Positions 44,930 to 51,227 of a DNA stretch of 51,227 nucleotides are shown here, piece by piece; the first letter of the stretch is position 1; each line of letters begins with the position of its first letter. The position numbers and the translations under genes were made by a program. The notes below the pieces were generated by a model, which saw nothing but the letters and a program-made list of their open reading frames with translations, did no database searches and was not told where the DNA came from. Origin of the DNA: JBCCCJ01 sp039029315 (GTDB lineage: Bacteria > Bacteroidota > Bacteroidia > J057); contig JBCCGK010000085.1 of assembly GCA_039029315.1 (NCBI GenBank), forward strand, positions 1 through 51,227. Reading direction: 5' to 3'.

Positions 44930-45037
44930 TCATGCCTTCACTGAAATTGTAAGTTGACACGCTCCGCCCGGATCTGTACCCAGGGCAAATAACCTGCCTT
45001 CTCCCGGAGGAATAGACCTGTTAGTTTCATTTGCCAT
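44930..45037 (-). CDS. Possible 35-residue peptide gene
   Basis: A minus-strand open frame from an ATG at 45037 to a stop at 44930. It begins MANETNRSIPPGEGRLF and ends ..GACQLTISVKA, with a Gly-Gly pair before the last ten residues. Codon choice looks like that of the neighbours. A TTTG-N18-TGTGTTTG arrangement (45100-45071) lies upstream, one base off the promoter consensus. It could be a small peptide or the tail of a lost gene. No peptide-modification genes are near. Confidence 0.25.
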   Translation of the reverse strand: MANETNRSIPPGEGRLFALGTDPGGACQLTISVKA

Positions 45038-45103
45038 GTTACCTTTTTTCTTGCATGTTGAACCAATACTCAAACACATCTTTTTCACCACCAAACCAAA
45101 AAC

Positions 45104-45550
45104 ATGCAATCCAAACACATCGCCCAACTAATTTCTTTTTTCTATTTCATCTCATCTCTGGCCCTCACTTTACAAGCCCAGGGAAAAGTTGATATCAATC
45201 AGCCAATCGATTTCCAACACAGAGATCAAACCTTCATTCGTGGAGGAAGCATTGAATTCTCCATCGCCAGTTTTGAAGACAGTATCTATTCTATCAACAA
45301 AGGCAAAAGAGATTTGCTCTCCATTCCCTATAGCGAAGCGGAGGAGATGAACATCCCAGCTGAGGCCAAAAGTACCAGCCATCCCATTACCCTCAAAAGA
45401 GATGGCATCTGCTATACCTTATCTTGTGAAGGGAAACTGTATTGGCTCGATAAAAATGGAGACGGAAAGGTGCAGCCCAGAAAAGAGCTGAGATGTTACT
45501 GCTCCAAAGGAAAACAATGTGCCATCACTGTAACGAAATCCAGATGTTAA
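45104..45550 (+). CDS. Secreted cysteine-rich protein with EF-hand-like loop
   Basis: A 148-aa protein with a signal peptide (..LALTLQAQ). The mature end has six cysteines (103, 108, 131, 133, 139, 148), probably three disulphides. Between them lies D116-K-N118-G-D120-G-K-V123, which fits the first eight positions of an EF-hand/dockerin calcium loop, though position 12 is Lys with Glu at 13. No family is recognised. It stands in the gap after the second sulfatase gene. Confidence 0.65.
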   Translation: MQSKHIAQLISFFYFISSLALTLQAQGKVDINQPIDFQHRDQTFIRGGSIEFSIASFEDSIYSINKGKRDLLSIPYSEAEEMNIPAEAKSTSHPITLKRDGICYTLSCEGKLYWLDKNGDGKVQPRKELRCYCSKGKQCAITVTKSRC

Positions 45551-45581
45551 GATAAGAAATTGATCTAAATGAACGCAAAGG

Positions 45582-45614
45582 CGGAAAGTCGCAAAGGAAA
45601 CAGGCGGCTTTCCG
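45582..45614 (+). terminator. Possible terminator-like hairpin
   Basis: CGGAAAG (45582-45588) pairs with CTTTCCG (45608-45614) over a 19-nt loop and is followed by five T residues. It lies 32 nt after the cysteine-rich gene. The long loop and short stem make it weak; two GCAAAGG copies inside the loop region suggest a filler repeat as an alternative. Confidence 0.35.
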
Positions 45615-45661
45615 TTTTTGTGTTTCTTTTGAGATATTGTTGTTCAACAATATTGAATGAT

Positions 45662-46114
45662 ATGATCAAAGGCCTGTTCGAAACACATATCAATGTCTCC
45701 TCTCTGGAACGATCCATGGACTTCTATGGCAATACCCTCGGACTTCCTTTTGCCAGCATTGACCAAGACAGAAGAATCGCCTTTTATTGGATTGGGGAAA
45801 GGGGAAAAGCCATGTTGGGTCTGTGGGAAAGTCCAGCAGAAAAGATCATACAGCAGCATTTTGCCTTTCGCTGTGATCAACAGGATATTATCCAGCATGC
45901 CACAGCTTATCTGGAACAACGAGAATTGTCCCCCTATAACTTCCTCAAAAATGGGAGCCGCGAACCGATGGTATTTGCCTGGATGCCAGCAATTGCGATC
46001 TATTTCGATGATCCTGATCAGCATGTCTTGGAGTTCATCTCCTTCATGAATGGTGAGCCTAAGCCCGAATTGGGGATTGTGAGTTATGAGACCTGGCTGG
46101 CACAGGGAGCATGA
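45662..46114 (+). CDS. VOC (glyoxalase/bleomycin-resistance) family protein
   Basis: A 150-aa protein of the vicinal-oxygen-chelate superfamily. It begins at the ATG at 45662 (MIKGLFETHINVSSL), which opens the family fold directly; the frame extends back to 45569 but the added leader is not conserved-looking. The metal-site pattern fits an H at the first strand (ETHINVS) and a Glu in the last strand (HVLEFISF). The activity, whether a lyase, dioxygenase or resistance protein, is unknown. Confidence 0.82.
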   Translation: MIKGLFETHINVSSLERSMDFYGNTLGLPFASIDQDRRIAFYWIGERGKAMLGLWESPAEKIIQQHFAFRCDQQDIIQHATAYLEQRELSPYNFLKNGSREPMVFAWMPAIAIYFDDPDQHVLEFISFMNGEPKPELGIVSYETWLAQGA

Positions 46115-46237
46115 CCACACATCAAAAAACAAGACTCACGCGAACATAAGGTTGGCTTGACGAATAGAGGTATATTTCTGATCTTCATGTCTCGTATCCT
46201 CTTGTCACAGTCTCTATTTACTCCTACATATTCCTGT

Positions 46238-47272
46238 ATGTCTCGCCTATATCTCCTTCTGCTTCCATTCCTGCTTGCCTGTCCGAGCAATCCGCCAACA
46301 GCTCGTCTTTATACCGAAGATGAGCTCTCTGGGTTATCAGAACAGGAACTACGGATCAAGAGAAATGACATTTTTGCCAGACATGGATATATGTTTCGTT
46401 CAGAGGATCTTCAGGCACATTATTCCAAACAAAACTGGTATCGTCCTTCTCTGGAAAATGTGGACAACTTGCTGACAACTCAAGACAAGCAAAACATACA
46501 ACTCATCCTTCGATTGGAGGAACAGACTCCTCACCGGAAAGTCTTGCGCAAGGCAATGAATGGGCATTGGATCAAACAGGAATATTATGAAGGGATTCTG
46601 GATAAGAAAACACCTTATCAGTTGCAGAACCTCCATTCGGGTCTTTCTGAAATCAGTGTTAGGCAGGAAACTACTCAATCGGACTCTATTTGGCTTGGGG
46701 TGAGTTATGGAAATCACGAAGGAGGAAGTTTCTACATTCATCCTACTGATAGAGCAGCTTACTTTACTTCAGAGGCATATGCCAATTATATGAGTAAGAC
46801 TCTTTATCACTTTGATTTGATAGGGGAAAATCAGGATACCTTTCTTCGAGCCATTGAACTGATTCCGGGTCAGGAGCCGGCTAGCTATACTCCCTATGTT
46901 AAGATAATGATGGATGTTCTGGAAGGTGAGGCTGCTAATTCTGCGGTCAGTTTTCATTCTCACTCTTTGCTGGAAGGTAAGTATGGGCTTCAAACAGCAG
47001 ACGGTAGCCAGCCTGAGAGATTCATTCAGGTGAAACAAAATGGAGAGTTGATAGGTTTCGATCCTTTCGATGGATATGAGTTGTTGACAGATTTTATAGC
47101 AGCAGGTATTGATGGAGATGCCATTTTTTTAAAAAATGAATCAGTTCGTCAATTATTTGGAATTGACATTTTGCCTGATGTGCTCAACATATATTCGTTG
47201 AAAAGAGTGGACAATGGGGACTTTTTTGAACAAAAAGATCAACTTCTGTATATCTTAACAAAACAAGAATGA
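46238..47272 (+). CDS. YARHG-domain lipoprotein
   Basis: A 344-aa lipoprotein (lipobox LLAC, C15) read from the ATG at 46238; the frame extends to 46157 but only this start gives the signal. Residues about 27-75 form a YARHG domain (IKRNDIFARHGYMF and NWYRP), an extracellular motif of unknown binding partner. The remaining about 260 residues are strand-rich with no recognised family. Its stop is three bases before the arylamine N-acetyltransferase ATG, so the two genes are co-translated. Confidence 0.82.
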   Translation: MSRLYLLLLPFLLACPSNPPTARLYTEDELSGLSEQELRIKRNDIFARHGYMFRSEDLQAHYSKQNWYRPSLENVDNLLTTQDKQNIQLILRLEEQTPHRKVLRKAMNGHWIKQEYYEGILDKKTPYQLQNLHSGLSEISVRQETTQSDSIWLGVSYGNHEGGSFYIHPTDRAAYFTSEAYANYMSKTLYHFDLIGENQDTFLRAIELIPGQEPASYTPYVKIMMDVLEGEAANSAVSFHSHSLLEGKYGLQTADGSQPERFIQVKQNGELIGFDPFDGYELLTDFIAAGIDGDAIFLKNESVRQLFGIDILPDVLNIYSLKRVDNGDFFEQKDQLLYILTKQE

Positions 47273-47275
47273 TCT

Positions 47276-48046
47276 ATGGAATTCGCCCGCTATCTGCAAC
47301 GTATTTCCTATACGGGTCCACTTGATCCATGTCTGGAAGTTCTTTCCCACCTTCAGCGAGCCCATTTGTACCACATTCCCTTTGAGAATCTGGACATTCA
47401 TTCCGGAACGCCCATTTTGCTGGATTTGGATAGAATTTTCACCAAAGTTGTAGCGAACCATCGAGGCGGGTTTTGTTACGAATTAAATGGCCTGTTTGTT
47501 GAACTACTGTCTTTTCTGGGTTTTCAGGTAAAAAGGATTGCCGCTCAGGTCTATAATCCAGGCTCAGGACTTTATGGACATCCCTATGACCATTTGGCCA
47601 TCGTGGCAGAGTTGGAGGGAGAGGAATATCTGACAGATGTAGGCTTTGGAGAGTTTGCGCAGGGTCCCTTGAAGTTGGAAACAGGTCTGATTCAAGAAGA
47701 TGTCCGAGGCAGATTTCGCATCACAGAAGAGAATGACTTTCTGATCGTTCAGAAAGAGATCAAGGGAGAATTTGTCCCTGAATACACCTTTCAAAACATC
47801 GGCAGAGCCTACCAGGAGTACGCGAGTATGTGTTCCTATCACCAAACTGATCCCAATTCACATTTTACTCAAAAAAGATTGATAAGTTTGCCTACAGAAA
47901 AGGGCAGAATCACGCTAAGCGGGAATGTGCTCAAAATAAGCCAGGAGGAAACCGTCGAAGAAAGCATTCTATCTGGCGAAGCTGAATTTCACGCAATGCT
48001 TTGGAAGTATTTTCGTGTTCGGCTGAACAAACCGACTGAGAGTTAA
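47276..48046 (+). CDS. nat: Arylamine N-acetyltransferase
   Basis: A 256-aa NAT. The catalytic triad is visible as C67 (RGGFCYELNGLF), H106 (DHLAIV) and D121 (TDVGFG), with spacing close to the family standard of 69/107/122. NATs move acetyl groups from acetyl-CoA to arylamines and hydrazines. It is sandwiched between two lipoprotein genes with gaps of 3 and 2 nt, an unusual partnership for a cytoplasmic enzyme. Confidence 0.93.
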   Translation: MEFARYLQRISYTGPLDPCLEVLSHLQRAHLYHIPFENLDIHSGTPILLDLDRIFTKVVANHRGGFCYELNGLFVELLSFLGFQVKRIAAQVYNPGSGLYGHPYDHLAIVAELEGEEYLTDVGFGEFAQGPLKLETGLIQEDVRGRFRITEENDFLIVQKEIKGEFVPEYTFQNIGRAYQEYASMCSYHQTDPNSHFTQKRLISLPTEKGRITLSGNVLKISQEETVEESILSGEAEFHAMLWKYFRVRLNKPTES

Positions 48047-48048
48047 AC

Positions 48049-49020
48049 ATGAGACGAATTTATTTTTTTCTTTCTATTTTTTTGTTATTGGGGGCTTGTC
48101 GTCCAGATCGAACGCCTGTTTTGATCAATGAACAAATCCCCCAGGGATTGCGTGATGCAGTAAAGCAACTCAATACAAGCATGTTTCAGGCGATGCGTAC
48201 CAATCAGCTTGAATTTCTGGAACAAAGATTTTCCACCTCTTTCCGCAAGCGCCTGATGAGCATAGAAGCTGCCATCAACAATTTTCAAGGCTTGATCCCG
48301 GATGTGGCATTTGAACCACTGGATGACTATTGGGTTCAACCCAATGCCCTAATTCAGCAGCCGTATTTGGCCGGACCTTCCCATACATATTTTCTCCAGC
48401 CAGACAATCAGACCTTAGAGCAATATTTCTCTCTGGTTGTATTTCAGCAAAAAAGTTCAAGCTTGCTGGCAATCTGTACCTATGTGAAAGAAGGAGGGAC
48501 ATGGAAAATGGATAATTTTCAGATGGGCTACAAAGATTACTTTGGCAGAGACGCCCTGCACTATTTTGAGCAAAGCAAGACAGAATTACAGGCAGATCAT
48601 CTCCTCAATGCCTATTTAGATATGTTATTGGTCAGAGATCTTCGCCAACCGGGTGGGAAACTGTTCCAATATCGACTTGATGCTGAGATGTCTCAATTTG
48701 AGCAACGCGTCCTGGATCAGATCAAGAGCAGCTATCAACTCCCACTTGAGTTGGAGCAGATTGCTTCCAAACCGGAGCTTCTTTCAGTTGGTCCACAGTT
48801 TTCGCCTAATGGTCATCTCCCCCAAATCAGCTATCAGACAAATCTCTCTATACAGGATGAATCTGGTCTGGCACAGGAATGTGATCAAATTCACGCACTC
48901 ATTGAGGATCTCTATCCGGGAATCAAGACATATTCCGCTACCATTATGTATCAGGTGGTGAACAAAGAGAGTAAGTCCAAAGGTGGGTCAAAAAGCTTTG
49001 TCAAAAAAAATCAGCCCTAA
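48049..49020 (+). CDS. Lipoprotein of unknown function
   Basis: A 323-aa lipoprotein (LGAC, C17). A helical stretch at about 30-75 is followed by mixed strands and helices. The section QKSSSLLAICTYVKEGGTWKM has the look of a small NTF2-like fold end. No family is assigned. Its ATG is two bases after the nat stop. The dispersed repeat begins immediately downstream of its stop codon. Confidence 0.7.
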   Translation: MRRIYFFLSIFLLLGACRPDRTPVLINEQIPQGLRDAVKQLNTSMFQAMRTNQLEFLEQRFSTSFRKRLMSIEAAINNFQGLIPDVAFEPLDDYWVQPNALIQQPYLAGPSHTYFLQPDNQTLEQYFSLVVFQQKSSSLLAICTYVKEGGTWKMDNFQMGYKDYFGRDALHYFEQSKTELQADHLLNAYLDMLLVRDLRQPGGKLFQYRLDAEMSQFEQRVLDQIKSSYQLPLELEQIASKPELLSVGPQFSPNGHLPQISYQTNLSIQDESGLAQECDQIHALIEDLYPGIKTYSATIMYQVVNKESKSKGGSKSFVKKNQP

Positions 49021-49026
49021 GAGACT

Positions 49027-49286
49027 GTTTGACTTTGGCCAACATGGGACTCTCAATCTCTTATCAAGACCTCCCCTGCTATTTTTCAATGAAGTAGATG
49101 GACATATTTACCTATGCTTATTCTATTCCTCCCCCATGCCTCCAAAGGGGAAAATCGTTGATTTCTGGCCTTGTGGGCTGATGTCTCCCGCTGGCGGGAG
49201 AGCGAGAGGGTGGAAGATGATGACCAAATATGCATGTGTCCACTTAGCTAGAATGAATCAACATCACCCTAAAATGACGAAGTTCA
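49027..49286 (+). repeat. Dispersed intergenic repeat, copy C2
   Basis: An about 260-bp element right after the lipoprotein stop. Its left end (49027-49049) matches 50972-50994 at 22 of 23 positions, and its right end (49250-49286) matches 51191-51227 at 32 of 37. The middle is unlike copy C1. A perfect 8-bp palindrome (TCTCCCGC-TG-GCGGGAGA, 49184-49201) lies inside. Confidence 0.75.
49184..49201. repeat. Perfect 8-bp palindrome in repeat C2
   Basis: TCTCCCGC at 49184-49191 is the reverse complement of GCGGGAGA at 49194-49201, with a TG spacer. It is GC-rich and would form a tight hairpin in either strand. No T-run follows. Confidence 0.7.
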
Positions 49287-49469
49287 TGTATTCAAAATAG
49301 CATTATTGCAGCCGCCCAAGGACGCAATGTTGATAGGGAAATCTGCCGTACTATCCAGGATTTCTTTCCTATTGCCTCCCTCAATTTGTATTTCTAATTG
49401 AGAGACGGATGCAGTATCTTCAGGAAAACTCTCACATGAAACACTTTCGCCCCTTCTGTTCTCCCTTCC
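49284..49469 (-). pseudogene. Headless coding-like tail on the minus strand
   Basis: A minus-strand frame is open for about 61 codons and ends in TGA at 49284. Its last about 45 codons read like a normal protein end (SQLEIQIEGG, TADFPINIAS, LGGCNNAILNT). No ATG, GTG or usable TTG precedes them, and an in-frame TGA stands at about 49470. So it looks like the 3' end of a minus-strand gene whose front was lost when the plus-strand gene at 49436 was placed there. The stop lies exactly at the right end of repeat C2. Confidence 0.35.
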
Positions 49470-49969
49470 TCACTTTCCTTCTATTTGTTTCTCTTGCTTC
49501 TTGTAGGAACGAAGAGGAAGTCTTACAAGACAGGATAGAAAAACTTCTTCCAGGTGAATGGCAAATCTTTGAAATGGTCATGTCGCCTGATTCTTCGATC
49601 AATCACTTTGGCAATATCCTCGAACAGGATACTGTGCTGACGGATGTGGGGCTGTTAAAGATCCCGGATTTCTCAATCCTCAATCTCGATCTGGACTCAG
49701 ACTCTCACATTCCTGTTGAAGTGGATCTCATCCTCAATGGTGTCTTGCTCAATGTTCAAATAGAACATCTCTTTGTATCCGGGGAGAAGTATTTGGCTTA
49801 CTTGCGAACCCCTTCTCCTCCCCTACAGAATTCTGCTGAATGGACCTTTATCAGCGAATCAGAATTCTTCACAAAGAACTATATCATCCATGTGATTGAC
49901 AACAACACACTAGTCTTTCAGGAAACCAGTGGGGAGGGTCTCAATCAGATGGCGTTGGTCCGACAGTAA
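49436..49969 (+). CDS. Small lipoprotein of unknown function
   Basis: A 177-aa lipoprotein (LASC) read from the ATG at 49436; the frame extends to 49409 but the signal fits only this start. The mature part begins with a helix (EEEVLQDRIEKLLPGEWQIF) and then becomes strand-rich, in a pattern like a lipocalin-type domain of secreted Bacteroidota lipoproteins, though this is not certain. It lies 149 nt after repeat C2 and runs toward the LytTR gene. Confidence 0.7.
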   Translation: MKHFRPFCSPFLTFLLFVSLASCRNEEEVLQDRIEKLLPGEWQIFEMVMSPDSSINHFGNILEQDTVLTDVGLLKIPDFSILNLDLDSDSHIPVEVDLILNGVLLNVQIEHLFVSGEKYLAYLRTPSPPLQNSAEWTFISESEFFTKNYIIHVIDNNTLVFQETSGEGLNQMALVRQ

Positions 49970-50187
49970 GGAATGGTCTATCATTGGCGTCTGCTCACAT
50001 ATCCCTGATTTCATCGAGGCAGATTGTGATCGTTGAAGTGGACTGATCCATAAATGTTTAGCCATCAATACACAATATGGAATTTACATTCACACAAAAA
50101 ACACCTGATCGGATTGGGAGTTTGCTGAGATAATAGATAGATTGGGATTTTCTTGATTATCCCTGACATTTGAAGATCCCCACTCAC

Positions 50188-50961
50188 ATGGATGCTGTCA
50201 AAATCCTGGTTGTTGAAGATGAAATGATCGTCGCTGCGGACATTGCTGATGCACTACAAAGATGTGGATATGAGGTCACAGGGATTTTTCCAAAAGGGGA
50301 GCGGGCCTTTGAGAGCATCTCATCAGAAATCCCCGATCTGGTCTTGCTGGACATCAATCTTCGAGGAAATTGGGATGGGATCACGACCGCAGAGAATATT
50401 CAGAACCACTACAACATCCCCATCATTTTTCTGACTGCCAATTCTGACAAGCAGACTTTCGATCGTGCCAAACAGACACATCCACAGGCCTTTTTGGTCA
50501 AACCATTCGATCCGGGTGATTTGGAACGTGCTGTGGAACTTGCAGTCAGTAATATGGAAGCTTCTGTTCAGGGGAATGCTCAGGTCTCGGCTCCTATGCA
50601 GGTACCGGACTTGCAGCAATCAGCATCACCTCAGTCTTACTTTCTGAAAGATCGTATTTTCATTCGGGTCAAGGATGTGATGAAGAAAATTCCACTGGAT
50701 GACATTCTCTATGCTGAGGCAGAAAGCAATTATTCTCGTATTCATACGCATTCTCAATCCTTTTTGCTCTCCATCACCCTAAAGTCCTTGTCTGAAAAAC
50801 TGGCACATGCAGAAGAATTTATCCGTGTACATCGCTCTTATCTGATCAACTTGCAGAAACTGGAAGAGGTCGGTACGGTATATCTGCGGGTGGACAAGCA
50901 ACAAATTCCTATTTCCAAGGCATATCGTCCAGCATTGATCGAGCGGATTCAGTATATGTGA
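50188..50961 (+). CDS. LytTR-family response regulator
   Basis: A 257-aa regulator with a receiver domain (about 4-120) and a LytTR DNA-binding domain (about 150-257). Receiver marks are D11 and E10 in the acidic pocket, the phosphoacceptor D55 (LVLLDINLRG), T83 and K105 (VKPFDP). The LytTR part shows KDRIFIRVKDV and the end block RVDKQQIPISKAYRP. The ATG at 50188 is preferred over an upstream TTG at 50170. No sensor kinase is in the window. A copy of the dispersed repeat begins 10 nt after its stop. Confidence 0.92.
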   Translation: MDAVKILVVEDEMIVAADIADALQRCGYEVTGIFPKGERAFESISSEIPDLVLLDINLRGNWDGITTAENIQNHYNIPIIFLTANSDKQTFDRAKQTHPQAFLVKPFDPGDLERAVELAVSNMEASVQGNAQVSAPMQVPDLQQSASPQSYFLKDRIFIRVKDVMKKIPLDDILYAEAESNYSRIHTHSQSFLLSITLKSLSEKLAHAEEFIRVHRSYLINLQKLEEVGTVYLRVDKQQIPISKAYRPALIERIQYM

Positions 50962-50971
50962 GAATGTCTTA

Positions 50972-51227
50972 GTTTGACTTTGGCCAAAATGGGAATTCAA
51001 ATTTCTTTACCATACACTTTTATCAGTTTAGGCGAGCTGGCCCCCAAAATTCGGTGAACTGGGGCGGCTTAGAGGAGTTGGGCTTAGAATTTTGGCGGTT
51101 TTTACGCAACTTTTTGCCGCCAAAAAGTTGCAAAGAAATCTAAAAACAAAGGAAAATAAAAAGTGTACAGTTGTGAATAAATTTTCAATGAGAATTAATC
51201 AACATCACCCAAAAACAGCGAAGTTCA
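50972..51227 (+). repeat. Dispersed intergenic repeat, copy C1 (reaches window edge)
   Basis: An element of at least 256 bp, beginning 10 nt after the LytTR stop. Both ends match copy C2, and its core matches the inverted copy C3. It contains two overlapping hairpins: TTTTGGCGG (51090-51098) with CCGCCAAAA (51117-51125), and GCAACTTTTTG (51106-51116) with CAAAAAGTTGC (51121-51131). The window ends at the shared right end. Confidence 0.75.
51090..51131. repeat. Two overlapping, mutually exclusive hairpins in C1
   Basis: A 9-bp pair (51090-51098 with 51117-51125) and an 11-bp pair (51106-51116 with 51121-51131, loop CCGC) share bases 51121-51125, so only one can form at a time. Both are perfect. 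Confidence 0.7.

Noticed and set aside
45644..46132. 162-codon minus-strand frame
   Set aside because: It is antisense to the VOC gene, whose fold is well supported.

Overview
The window reads as chromosomal DNA of a Bacteroidota bacterium, most likely a marine or free-living member of the Saprospiria/Lewinella side of the phylum; the genus cannot be fixed from the sequence alone. The signs are a secreted protein with a type IX secretion (T9SS) C-terminal sorting domain, many lipoproteins, an Omp28-like protein paired with a DUF6029 barrel, an AraC regulator with a multi-helix membrane front end, an HU / TPR / COX24-like / RNase G gene cluster, a Bacteroidota-type promoter (TTTG, about 18 nt, TAnnTTTG) before HU, and mostly weak Shine-Dalgarno sequences. 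I see no tRNA, rRNA, CRISPR array, insertion sequence or prophage.

Left third (1-18.4 kb): secreted and envelope functions. It holds a Tat-type beta-lactamase-fold lipoprotein, an NTF2-like/PQQ-type sugar dehydrogenase fusion, an AraC regulator, a sialidase lipoprotein, two outer-membrane barrel genes, an SGNH esterase fused to a second large domain, a lipoprotein sulfatase, a Tat-exported aldo/keto reductase, a ComB-like phosphatase, a Wzi-like barrel and a second beta-lactamase-fold serine hydrolase. The sialidase, esterase and sulfatases suggest trimming of sialylated, acetylated and sulfated glycans, but no SusC/SusD pair or sulfatase-maturation enzyme lies in the window.

Middle (18.5-36.9 kb): a stand-alone TonB-plug lipoprotein, the DUF6029-Omp28 pair, a large VIT/VWA/TPR/DUF2135 lipoprotein, argH, an SDR (RmlD-like), an alpha-hydroxy-acid oxidase directly behind an Rpn-family nuclease with heptad repeats, and the housekeeping cluster HU - TPR - COX24-like 30-aa ribosomal protein - RNase G. 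A perfect hairpin lies between the last two genes.

Right third (37-51 kb): plus-strand genes in short operons. They are lipoprotein - CBM/T9SS protein - lipoprotein; a methyltransferase; acyl-CoA ligase - GNAT - two SRPBCC proteins - sulfatase; VOC; YARHG lipoprotein - arylamine N-acetyltransferase - lipoprotein; and a LytTR response regulator.

The strongest unexplained signal is a dispersed intergenic repeat family. Two copies of about 258 bp (49027-49286 and 50972-51227) share both ends but have unrelated cores, and each starts just after a stop codon. A third, inverted copy (about 34517-34690) matches the core of the second. Also notable are competing hairpins upstream of the first gene, a headless minus-strand coding tail ending exactly at a repeat end, and a 35-codon minus-strand ORF with a promoter-like sequence.
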